Positions 24,401 through 31,282 of a stretch of DNA of 44,949 nt are shown here, piece by piece. The number at the start of each line of letters is the position of its first letter. The first letter of the stretch is position 1. The notes beneath the pieces were generated by a model, which saw nothing but the letters and a program-made list of their open reading frames with translations, made no database searches and was not told the DNA's origin. A program made the translations under genes and the position numbers. The stretch is taken from contig JAPPAV010000098.1 of assembly GCA_026705345.1 (NCBI GenBank), positions 1 through 44,949 on the forward strand, in the 5' to 3' direction. This stretch comes from Gammaproteobacteria bacterium. GTDB lineage: Bacteria; Pseudomonadota; Gammaproteobacteria; Pseudomonadales; Azotimanducaceae.

Positions 24401-27162
24401 TCGACGGTCGGCACTTGGTCGCGTAGTTGATCGCTTGTCTCCTTTGGCAATACACCAATTGCGTAGGCCATGTCGACGAGGTCACGGACGTGGCTGATTT
24501 CGTCTTTCAGTTCGCGCTCCGCCACGGCACGCCCTTGGTCGAGCGCGAAGTGAAGGGCTTCTAGGACATCGTCTCCCACCCCCGCGTTCCGCTCCAGATA
24601 CTCGAGCGCAAGCCTTCCGCCGACAAAGTCTCTGTTCTCGAACCGGCTCCGGACTCTCTCCGAAAAGTCGGTGACCGGGTCCGATCTAGCAACTGACATC
24701 AGAACGTCTCGGTCGATCTTCTCAGAGGGTTCACCCCACTCGTCCACCGCTAATCGCGGTTCGAATAACAATTCCCCGTGGAGGATATCGGCTAGCTGCG
24801 TACCGCCGGTCGCAATAGCCCCGTCTTGGAAGCGCGCGAAGTAGTGCTCCAACAACAACGAGCTCGCCTCGTGCATTGCGCCGCCAAGCGACCGGAGTTC
24901 CTGCCTAGCTGCGTCCGCATGTTTCGAGACTGCCGAACGCAGCTTTTCGGCTTGCCTTTGATGGAATTCCGCGTTCAGCGGTCGAGCATCCACAAGTGAC
25001 CGCCACCGAGCTGCGAACCCTACAGCTACCGCGAGCTTCTTCCTAAGAACGCGCCGGGCCCTGCCTTCGATCCTCTTGCTTGCTGACGTGCGGATAAGCC
25101 GGTCGACCTGATCAATCTCCTGATCACCGTGGGACTGCCAATAACTGGCCGACTCCTCAACCAGTTCAATGTCGAATCGATCATCGTCAGCCATCGCCGC
25201 GAACATAGCGCCGAGGCGGTTGGCTGGTTTGCGACGAACGTCACTCAGGATTCGGCGCCAAACCTTCGTCGCCCCGGCGAACGGTGTCGTGCTGTCTTTC
25301 TCGTGGGCCAGCCACTCATCGACCTCTCGATGGAACTCGACCATCGAAGCCGACCACTCTTCAGCAGAGGTGACTTCTGCTCCCCTCAGCGCATCTAGGG
25401 GCAGATGGACCCCCGTCAACGAGACCTCGGCAGCGACCTTCGATAGAGCGCTCAAAGACGGACACTCATGCAACTGTTCTTCCACGTCAATCAACAACTG
25501 CGCCACCGTGCCTCCGGGAGCTAGTTGAGCTGGCACCAAGGCTCCCGTGGCAATGAAGGCGAGGTAGTCGGCCCGTGTTTCACGGTCATTCAGCGTGTTG
25601 GCCGTCAACTCGTCTTGCAGATCTGCGGCGGCAATATGCAATTCCGAGTCCACCGGGCCACCCAATTCCGATACGTGACCGCACGCGCTAAGGAGGATGG
25701 CGTTCTTGCTGGGTCGAGTCTCTGAACTCGCCAGGTGGTACGCGATACCGAGGCGCCCCGCACCAACGGCGGAAATCACTGCTGCCTCCACGGATTGATC
25801 TCCATGGGTGCCGCGATTGGGTGTGCCGGCTGCATCGCCTAGCTTTGCCGGAGGGTCCGATTCAGGGGCGGCAGCTTCTTCGTCGCGAGTCGCTTCTACA
25901 CAATCAGCCTCGCTCTTCGTGCAGTTGGCCACGGGGTCGCCAACTTCGGTAGCGAACGCAGTAGTTCCACCCTTGGTAGCGCTATCGTCAACGTCGGCCT
26001 TACGCGTTGTGACATCGCTGGTGTCTACCGTCGCTGTTTTCTCTCGCTCGTCCGCAACCCCTCTGATTTGAGCACCAGCCGTGTCCGTCGCAACGCCGGC
26101 TTTACCAACACTGTCACTGCCCGTCGATGCTATCGCGGTGTTCAGATCCGTCACGTCAGTCAGTTGCAGCAGCCGATCTGCGCCCGAGACCGCGGCATCT
26201 CGTTGCTTCTCGTGATCGACAAGCTCGTCTGTCAGTTTGCGAGCGAGTTCGAAGTCTTTGCGGTCAAGAGCTTCTTGTGCCGACCGGTGGGCATCACCGA
26301 TCCGTCTTTCTACCAAATCGGCGTGCCCGAGGTGATCCAGTACCGCCTTCGTCTGATCCACGGTTAGCCGCGACTGCGCTATTCCCTGACCTAGCGCATG
26401 CAAGCGATCCGCAACTAGGGCGACGACCGGTTCCTCGCGACCGGCCTCCCATTCGGCAACGACTTGCTGAAGTAGGGCTACTACGCTTTGCTCCTGCTCC
26501 CGCTCTTCACACGCTTCAGTCAACGCGCCTACGATCTGCCCAGCGCGTTCTAGCTGCCTCCGGTCTAAGGGCTCAGCCTGTAGGGATCGAACAACGAGTG
26601 ACAACTCCTCGACGAGCTCTGGTGGCGTCTCCGGGGCCGTCTGGTCGCTCGCAGTCATCCCTGCGTATACGTCCTGCAGGTACTTTCCCAGCTCGGGGTA
26701 CTTGGCTAGCGCCCTTCTAACTTCCGCAGGCCGATCTTGTTCTACTGCACACGCCCAGACGTACTCCGCCAACAGTTGCCACTTCTGTTCGCGGGCGAAC
26801 TGTTCCCACGCCGTGGTGTTGTCGGCTGGATCTCCTGCCTTGTCGTCACACGCGCTAAGCCCTGCACGCAACTGTTCTATCAGCCGCCCGACGACATCCG
26901 CCCGGTTGGCCCTGTTGGCTTTACCTTCCTCGAAGACCATTCTCGCCTTGAGGTACTCCCTTCGCCCTTCTCGGGTTGAGTAGAGTTGATGCAATCGCTC
27001 GTAGAAGTCCGATTTGCCACGAGTCCCAGACCATAGGCGCGATCTACCCTTATCCAGAGCATCGCCAAGAACCCTTTCATTGCTCTTCGGCAGTGCAAGG
27101 ACCTCTTTGATCCGCGCAGGATCCAAGGATGACGGCAGGCCGTCACCCATTGCGCATGCCAC
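21427..27162 (-). CDS. Giant STAND-like P-loop ATPase (about 1,911 aa)
   Basis: Start taken as GTG 27162, eight bases after GGAGG; TTG 27165 and ATG 27150 are alternatives. Approximate layout: helical region 1-337; Thr/Ser/Ala/Asp-rich linker 338-457; long helical region 458-1140; beta-rich segment ending AFFSCSSAFSFAAPFDPN near 1210; P-loop domain 1236-1500 with GGRRVGK1266T (Walker A), LLLLD1349EADEF (Walker B) and TNYFPALIQQFCKELL, the G/Y-x-P sensor-type helix of STAND ATPases; a winged-helix-like part ending YAVRTRNLRVLLG near 1590; an alpha/beta part from 1650; and a winged-helix-like C-terminus (GRLGVVHVGESGYRVDP). Large STAND proteins sense invaders and trigger an effector. Here the effector could be the coupled HEPN protein. 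Base composition is lower in GC than the flanks. Confidence 0.8.
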   Translation of the reverse strand: MACAMGDGLPSSLDPARIKEVLALPKSNERVLGDALDKGRSRLWSGTRGKSDFYERLHQLYSTREGRREYLKARMVFEEGKANRANRADVVGRLIEQLRAGLSACDDKAGDPADNTTAWEQFAREQKWQLLAEYVWACAVEQDRPAEVRRALAKYPELGKYLQDVYAGMTASDQTAPETPPELVEELSLVVRSLQAEPLDRRQLERAGQIVGALTEACEEREQEQSVVALLQQVVAEWEAGREEPVVALVADRLHALGQGIAQSRLTVDQTKAVLDHLGHADLVERRIGDAHRSAQEALDRKDFELARKLTDELVDHEKQRDAAVSGADRLLQLTDVTDLNTAIASTGSDSVGKAGVATDTAGAQIRGVADEREKTATVDTSDVTTRKADVDDSATKGGTTAFATEVGDPVANCTKSEADCVEATRDEEAAAPESDPPAKLGDAAGTPNRGTHGDQSVEAAVISAVGAGRLGIAYHLASSETRPSKNAILLSACGHVSELGGPVDSELHIAAADLQDELTANTLNDRETRADYLAFIATGALVPAQLAPGGTVAQLLIDVEEQLHECPSLSALSKVAAEVSLTGVHLPLDALRGAEVTSAEEWSASMVEFHREVDEWLAHEKDSTTPFAGATKVWRRILSDVRRKPANRLGAMFAAMADDDRFDIELVEESASYWQSHGDQEIDQVDRLIRTSASKRIEGRARRVLRKKLAVAVGFAARWRSLVDARPLNAEFHQRQAEKLRSAVSKHADAARQELRSLGGAMHEASSLLLEHYFARFQDGAIATGGTQLADILHGELLFEPRLAVDEWGEPSEKIDRDVLMSVARSDPVTDFSERVRSRFENRDFVGGRLALEYLERNAGVGDDVLEALHFALDQGRAVAERELKDEISHVRDLVDMAYAIGVLPKETSDQLRDQVPTVEETDLDDLRGQSEALERVKTALDDAHEKRRRSVTSRLRRQKEIAPDEHRRVADAIENGAFQVAEDYLDRLEEGLELPNDRGNIETDLDRFFPDFIENYVALNRDNEDVLGHFRAYLAGSVGHPAEGFEWLLQQRARDSAQFMDTWLALQNGGIQTNDLRALMEFVGFQDVKVSRRAGGNDTSGLRPVAVMQAKPVADRNVTPLPSFGSLAEGRYRLFVLRDRVSHQAILAAAGEWQAESTPRIVIHCGVVDVGERRLLARAFQSGKHHPTLLLDEALSVYLAMLPKRRLTAFFSCSSAFSFAAPFDPNVARVPPELFYGRESERRRLLATTGDTTHLLYGGRRVGKTALLRNIEAEVSEDGPDVRIYLDLKRLGIGVDRPSAELWSCIGSELVRRGIVERGTSRVGTIEERLRSWLAGDTERRVLLLLDEADEFLDAERQYDNPRERYPVMSRMKSLMDETRRRFKIVLAGLHDVQRATRDPNTPLAQLDTPVSIGPMLPETDGAVASDLIRRPLHALGYRFESDESIVRIAAETNYFPALIQQFCKELLNELRREGTEDGPPYLIKPEVVDRVFASPATRERIRDLFRWTIELDERYRFLTFLVALEGFEDYESRREGLTVHEIRTKALEHWPAGFLSDDSYEMFEVLLDEMVGLGIFRVVAREDERQAYAVRTRNLRVLLGNDEQIQRRYADIRRTRPAPVFSQAQYRKDVGRFEVSSLTASQENRLLAGGAGVGLVFGTCLSGIQRVRESIKAVREIGGRTAIVHDSDLSSVRDYLGELRRTREPGIHVVVTRMEAEFDVDVVSFARDRVRTTDATRRIILPVFVGGPQAAWGWLTGDATGDPIVRDIWLSGCARDFARGWLHQRESPAYTELEQQDGYAGSLWPAIIEMGARSSLKSIDAAVEAALVDEILSDIVSLGKELDPIRVLAVYDDTLTSEDILEIAPDAGYDLSADDVATSLDWAGRLGVVHVGESGYRVDPAYVQALAR

Positions 27163-27184
27163 CAACTATTCCTCCATTGCCGCC

Positions 27185-27198
27185 TGGCAGTACCGCCA
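27185..27198. promoter_or_regulatory. Possible operator upstream of the ATPase operon
   Basis: TGGCAGTACCGCCA is a 14-base palindrome with one mismatched pair and a GTAC centre, 23 bases before the GTG start and just before the GGAGG ribosome site. The position suits a repressor, but no regulator gene lies next to it. Confidence 0.3.
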
Positions 27199-27645
27199 GT
27201 TCGCCCCTCAAGTTCACGTCGCGTCAAGGTCTAGACGTCGCGATGCGAGCAACCAACGTCAGCGTCGCGCGACGACTGCATCCGATCAAGGCCTCGTGGG
27301 CAGAGATACCTGTCGGAGAAAACCCAACCAGTGATCTGTCCGCACGCACTCACGCCAAACCGACTTAGTATATCTGTGTACGAGCCGTAGTAACGAAACG
27401 GCATGCACCGATGTTCAAGATTGCGGGCCACGCACGGCGACCAATAGCGGCTCGCGGCTGCCCGAATCTGGAGTCTGACGAGAAGACTCCGCAGGAGTCC
27501 GTTTCTCCAAGGAAGTGTTGCGTGGGGGGAGCGGAGAGAGCCGTACGATGCGCGCTAGCGAACGCCGGGTCCACCTTTTTGTACGATCATGTCCCCGGTC
27601 ATTGCGACTCGCTCTCGCGTTCCGCTGCGCTAATGCCTTCGTGCA
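27199..27645. other. Non-coding gap upstream of the ATPase operon
   Basis: About 450 bases between the ATPase gene and the receptor end. Short open frames occur on both strands, but none has a recognisable product or a good ribosome site. A small hairpin, GACTCC-GCA-GGAGTC, sits at 27485-27499. The promoter of the minus-strand operon should lie here, yet I see no convincing -35/-10 pair. Confidence 0.5.
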
Positions 27646-27647
27646 TC

Positions 27648-27890
27648 AGAGCCAGACGACCAACTCGCCTGCAGGTAGAACAGGGCACCCTGCCAAGGTG
27701 TCACGGAGTCGCTGCGGTAGATGCGTCCGCAGCAGACCTCGAAATCACCGGGATCCGGGTAGTTGTCGAAGACGTTCTGCACACCGGCCTTGAGCGAGAA
27801 CACCTCGCGCCATCCGCGTCACCTCGGCGTCCACCATGACCTCCGCACCGAAGTTCTGGACGGTTTCGAGGGTCGCGTTGAGAGTGTTCC
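27648..27890 (-). repeat. Direct repeat, right copy: 3' end of the TonB receptor gene
   Basis: The partner of 20115-20357, overlapping the true 3' end of the receptor gene that starts at 30390. In the shifted frame it encodes the receptor's last strands and stops at 27646-27648 (WSSGS). With the left copy it brackets about 7.3 kb. Confidence 0.88.
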
Positions 27891-30390
27891 TGTGTTCGCC
27901 GTAGTAGCGCGCACGCAGCAGCACGTCGAACCGGCCGACGCCGTGGATCGCCGTGACCACGGCGCGGGTTCCAGGAACGCCCCGTTCAACGTCGTGCTCG
28001 GCTTCGGCGTCGACGAACCTGCCGCGGTCGAGTATGCGGGTTCGGTTGACGTTGACGGCGGCGTTCAGGGTCGTGCTGCCGTACGAGGAGTCGATCGACC
28101 AACTGGCAACGAGGTCGACACCGCTTGTTTCGGTTTGCACATCGTTGGTGAAGAAGCGGACCTGGGCGATGTCGTTGGCGCCCGGAACGCCCAGGCGTTC
28201 GAGTTCCGTAGCTTCGTGTGGACCCACCGCGAATTGCGACGACAGCACGATGCGCTCGTCGAGTCGAATGCGGTAGATGTCGGCGGTCAGCGTGAATCGC
28301 TCGAAGGGGGTTGTGGCGGCTCCCAGCGTCCAGGAACGCGACCGTTCGGGATCCAGCGGTTGCCCGCCGAACAGGGCGGCGGCGGGGTGGGTGGACGGAA
28401 AAACGCCCTCCGCCCGCGGAAATCCGTTGGGATCGATTCGGGTCGAGACATTTGTGGTCGCGAGCTGTCCCGGCGTCGGCGCGCGGAACCCGGTACCGAG
28501 AGAGGCGCGCAGGTTGAGATTGTCGGTGAGGCTGTAGCGTGTCGCCAGCTTCCAGATGCCGACATCGCCGAAGTCGGAATAGTCCTCGTAGCGAACGGCG
28601 ACATTGGCGAGCCAGCGCAGGGTCAGGTCGCCTTCCAAATCGACGTAGACCGCCCGGCTTTGCCGGTGGAGTTCGGAACTGAAGGCTGGCGGATAGCCCG
28701 GAAAGCCGTTGGACCCGATAGGTACCGTGTTGTTGACCGGGTCGCCGGCGGGGCAGAGGGAACCGACGGACTCGAAGCCGGGAATCCGGCACTCGATGCT
28801 CGTGAGCTGGTCATTCGGGTCGGCATCGACTTCCACCTGTGTGATTTCGAAGTTGAAGGGATCTCGCCTGGCGAAGGGGCCAACCTGGTAGGAGGGCGGA
28901 TCGCCGGACTCGATTCGGTAGGTCTCTTCCCGGTATTCCATCCCGAAGGCGATGTTGACCGGACTGGAAAGCCGTACCTGCCACGGCCAGGTGAAATCGG
29001 CGTTCAATGCCACCTCGCCGTTCACTAAGCTGCCGGGGCGGAATCGAGTCGGCGTGTCGGGCCCCATGGACGGATTCATGGTGTTCTCGATGCGGTAGCG
29101 GATCTCGTCCGTGCCTTGACTCGCAGAGAAGTCGAATGAGAGGCCGCTGGCACGGTCCCCGCGGACGCCGCCGTGGATCGAGTAGTCGGCGACATCGCCC
29201 GAGAACTGCGGCGTGAAGCCGGACGGATAGAGACTTGCCCGGGGATCGTAGATCGAACCATCGGCGAGCCGTACCGGCAGCAGTTGACTGACGCCCGGAC
29301 GCCGGTAGAAGAACCCGCCGGTCTGGTATTTCGTCGCGTAGGTGGCGAAACCGTAGAGTTCGACCGCTGCCAGCGGCAAGGCGGCATTGATGACCACGTT
29401 GGTCTGATCGCGATCCGGTTGACCCCAGACCTGGGCAGGGCTTTGGAACTCCCTGTTGCCGCCGATTCCGCGGAAGTTGTCGGCGAAGCGCGTATCGAGG
29501 TCGTCCGGAATGCCGTCGCTCCCCGGCAGGACCTGCGCGATCCCACCGTTGGATGAATAGGTGTAGGCGAAGGCATCGGGTCCGTAGAACGTGATGCCAT
29601 CTGCGGTCGAGTCGCTGCGTGTGGCCTCAAGGGGTGTGATTCCGGAACTACCGATGGCGATATCGTAGGGTTCGGAACGGTTGGTCGGGGCCGATTCCGA
29701 TACCTGGGCGCCGACGTTCACGAAACCGGCAGCGCCCAGCGGGAGACCGATGCCGGCTTCTAGGGTAGTTTCCTTGCCGTCCCCTGCGGCGTAGCCGCCG
29801 AGACGCGCACGAACGTGGAGTCCGGATGCATCCGTCTTCAGCTTGAAGTTGATCACGCCGGCGATCGCGTCGGATCCGTATTGTGCAGCGGCGCCGTCGC
29901 GCAGGACCTCCACGCTGTCGATGGCGATCGCCGGAATATTGCCCACGTCGGGACCGTGGGCGCCGAATCCGCCGAGCCGCATCAACGCCGCCCGATGCCA
30001 GCGCTTGCCGTTCACCAGCACCAGCGTGTGGTGGGTGTCCAATCCGCGCAGTTGGGTTGGCCGTATGAACGACGCACCGTCCGAAATCGGCTCCCGGCGG
30101 ACGCTGAACGAAGGCACGATGGCGTTCAGTACCTCGACAAGGTCGGAGGAGTTGATGCTCTCCATCTGCTCGCGGCCGAACACGTCCACGGGTACCGCCG
30201 TGTCGGCAGTGGTCCGCGTGCGGACCCGGGTGCCGACGCTGATGACGACTTCCACGAGTTGGTCGGCGCTGTCTTCGTTGTCGGCCGTGGCGCCGGCGAC
30301 ACCGAGAGCAACGAAGCTCGCGGCCGACGCGGCTAGCAATACGAGCGGATGAGGGAGGTTTGAACTCAATTTCCCGGGGTGGTCACCCAT
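27745..30390 (-). CDS. TonB-dependent receptor, frameshifted near the C-terminus
   Basis: An 881-residue frame with a signal peptide (LVLLAASAASFVALGVAGA), a plug domain (VPVDVFGREQMESINSSDLV, later VEVLRDGAAAQYGSDAIAGV) and a beta-barrel with the usual FRAPTPGQLA strand. The last 22 residues after VMVDAEVT are out of register: the true barrel end (FSLKAGVQNVFDNYPDPG, ending WSSGS at 27646) lies in another frame. A small indel at about 27820 therefore prevents a normal C-terminus, which barrel insertion usually needs. The same indel is present in the remote repeat copy. The start overlaps the DUF169 stop by 8 bases, so the pair is an operon. The ligand is unknown. Confidence 0.88.
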   Translation of the reverse strand: MGDHPGKLSSNLPHPLVLLAASAASFVALGVAGATADNEDSADQLVEVVISVGTRVRTRTTADTAVPVDVFGREQMESINSSDLVEVLNAIVPSFSVRREPISDGASFIRPTQLRGLDTHHTLVLVNGKRWHRAALMRLGGFGAHGPDVGNIPAIAIDSVEVLRDGAAAQYGSDAIAGVINFKLKTDASGLHVRARLGGYAAGDGKETTLEAGIGLPLGAAGFVNVGAQVSESAPTNRSEPYDIAIGSSGITPLEATRSDSTADGITFYGPDAFAYTYSSNGGIAQVLPGSDGIPDDLDTRFADNFRGIGGNREFQSPAQVWGQPDRDQTNVVINAALPLAAVELYGFATYATKYQTGGFFYRRPGVSQLLPVRLADGSIYDPRASLYPSGFTPQFSGDVADYSIHGGVRGDRASGLSFDFSASQGTDEIRYRIENTMNPSMGPDTPTRFRPGSLVNGEVALNADFTWPWQVRLSSPVNIAFGMEYREETYRIESGDPPSYQVGPFARRDPFNFEITQVEVDADPNDQLTSIECRIPGFESVGSLCPAGDPVNNTVPIGSNGFPGYPPAFSSELHRQSRAVYVDLEGDLTLRWLANVAVRYEDYSDFGDVGIWKLATRYSLTDNLNLRASLGTGFRAPTPGQLATTNVSTRIDPNGFPRAEGVFPSTHPAAALFGGQPLDPERSRSWTLGAATTPFERFTLTADIYRIRLDERIVLSSQFAVGPHEATELERLGVPGANDIAQVRFFTNDVQTETSGVDLVASWSIDSSYGSTTLNAAVNVNRTRILDRGRFVDAEAEHDVERGVPGTRAVVTAIHGVGRFDVLLRARYYGEHRNTLNATLETVQNFGAEVMVDAEVTRMARGVLAQGRCAERLRQLPGSR

Positions 30391-31168
30391 AGCTCACGCT
30401 CATCCCGGCCCGCACGTCGTTGTTGATCCCGTACTGCGGAATGGGATAGCGCAAGCCGTTGCGCGACAGGCGGTCGAGACCCTCGATCACCTTGGGAAGA
30501 AAGCCCGGCGGTATGGCCATCAGGAGCTCGTCCTCCATGACGCCGCCGTAGCGCCTTTCGGCGAAACACGGGATCGCGAGGCTCGGTTCGCCGGTGGCCA
30601 ACGCCCGGCCCCAGGAGTCGGCGCAGGCGGACTCGCCCACGCAACCCCATTCGAGCTTCTTGTAGCCCGTCCACTGGAGGCCGTTGATGAACAGGATCAT
30701 CTGCGCGGGTGTCGCGTAGATGAGCGCGATATCGGGCGGATTGAGCCGGCCGCTCGCGAGCGGACTCACGGCCATGGCGACGTGCCCGCCGAACGGCGCC
30801 AGGTCCATCGCCTGTTGATGCTTGGCGGCTTCCTTTTCGTTCTCGTACCACACGCCCGCCATGTTCTTGCCCGCGAGCCATTCCTCGCTCCGGGGCGCCA
30901 GCCCGACCACGGTCCGGCATTGGTCCCCCACAAGGTCTTCGGCCGTGATGCCCACGGTCCAGCCGTTGCGGCTCGCCTGGCCGACGATTTGGTCCGTGGT
31001 GTGGATGTTCTTGGGTCGACGTATCCGCGGCACCGCCTCCATTTCTTCCACGGTCTCGAAGAGTTTCATGCCGATCGGCGTGGTGCGCAGGCGCAGGTAG
31101 CGATTGAAGCCGCCGACCAGGTCCTGCCAGTCGATATGGGTGAGGTCGGTGGCGATGACGTCGCTCAT
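30383..31168 (-). CDS. DUF169 family protein
   Basis: A 261-residue DUF169 protein. Recognisable parts are the N-terminal TTPIGMKLFETVEEME and the cysteine-containing stretch LEWGCVGESACADSWG with ATGEPSLAIPCFAERR. The family has no firmly established function; it is often met beside metal or redox genes. Only a few conserved cysteines are visible (about residues 175, 181 and 200) and there is no membrane segment or signal, so it is cytoplasmic. It is the first gene of a two-gene unit with the TonB receptor, which suggests that it handles whatever the receptor imports. That link is inference. Confidence 0.8.
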   Translation of the reverse strand: MSDVIATDLTHIDWQDLVGGFNRYLRLRTTPIGMKLFETVEEMEAVPRIRRPKNIHTTDQIVGQASRNGWTVGITAEDLVGDQCRTVVGLAPRSEEWLAGKNMAGVWYENEKEAAKHQQAMDLAPFGGHVAMAVSPLASGRLNPPDIALIYATPAQMILFINGLQWTGYKKLEWGCVGESACADSWGRALATGEPSLAIPCFAERRYGGVMEDELLMAIPPGFLPKVIEGLDRLSRNGLRYPIPQYGINNDVRAGMSVSYG

Positions 31169-31282
31169 GGGTTCGCTCCGCTGAAGTGCGTGTCAAATCT
31201 ACTCGATTGGCGACCGGCTCGCTTGTGTCGAGTGCGCGTCAAATGCTACGTTGTTAGCAGCAATGGGCATTGAGTGACTTCG

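Noticed and set aside
27485-27499. GACTCC-GCA-GGAGTC hairpin as a terminator or riboswitch
   Set aside because: The stem is short, there is no T-run, and no gene end adjoins it.
20358-27645. Transposase or integrase, or tRNA attachment site, as the cause of the island
   Set aside because: I found no recombinase-like frame, no tRNA gene and no short terminal inverted repeats at either boundary; only the long direct repeat is visible.
27411-27839. 142-codon plus-strand frame between the island and the receptor
   Set aside because: No recognisable motif or ribosome site, and its second half is antisense to the conserved receptor end.
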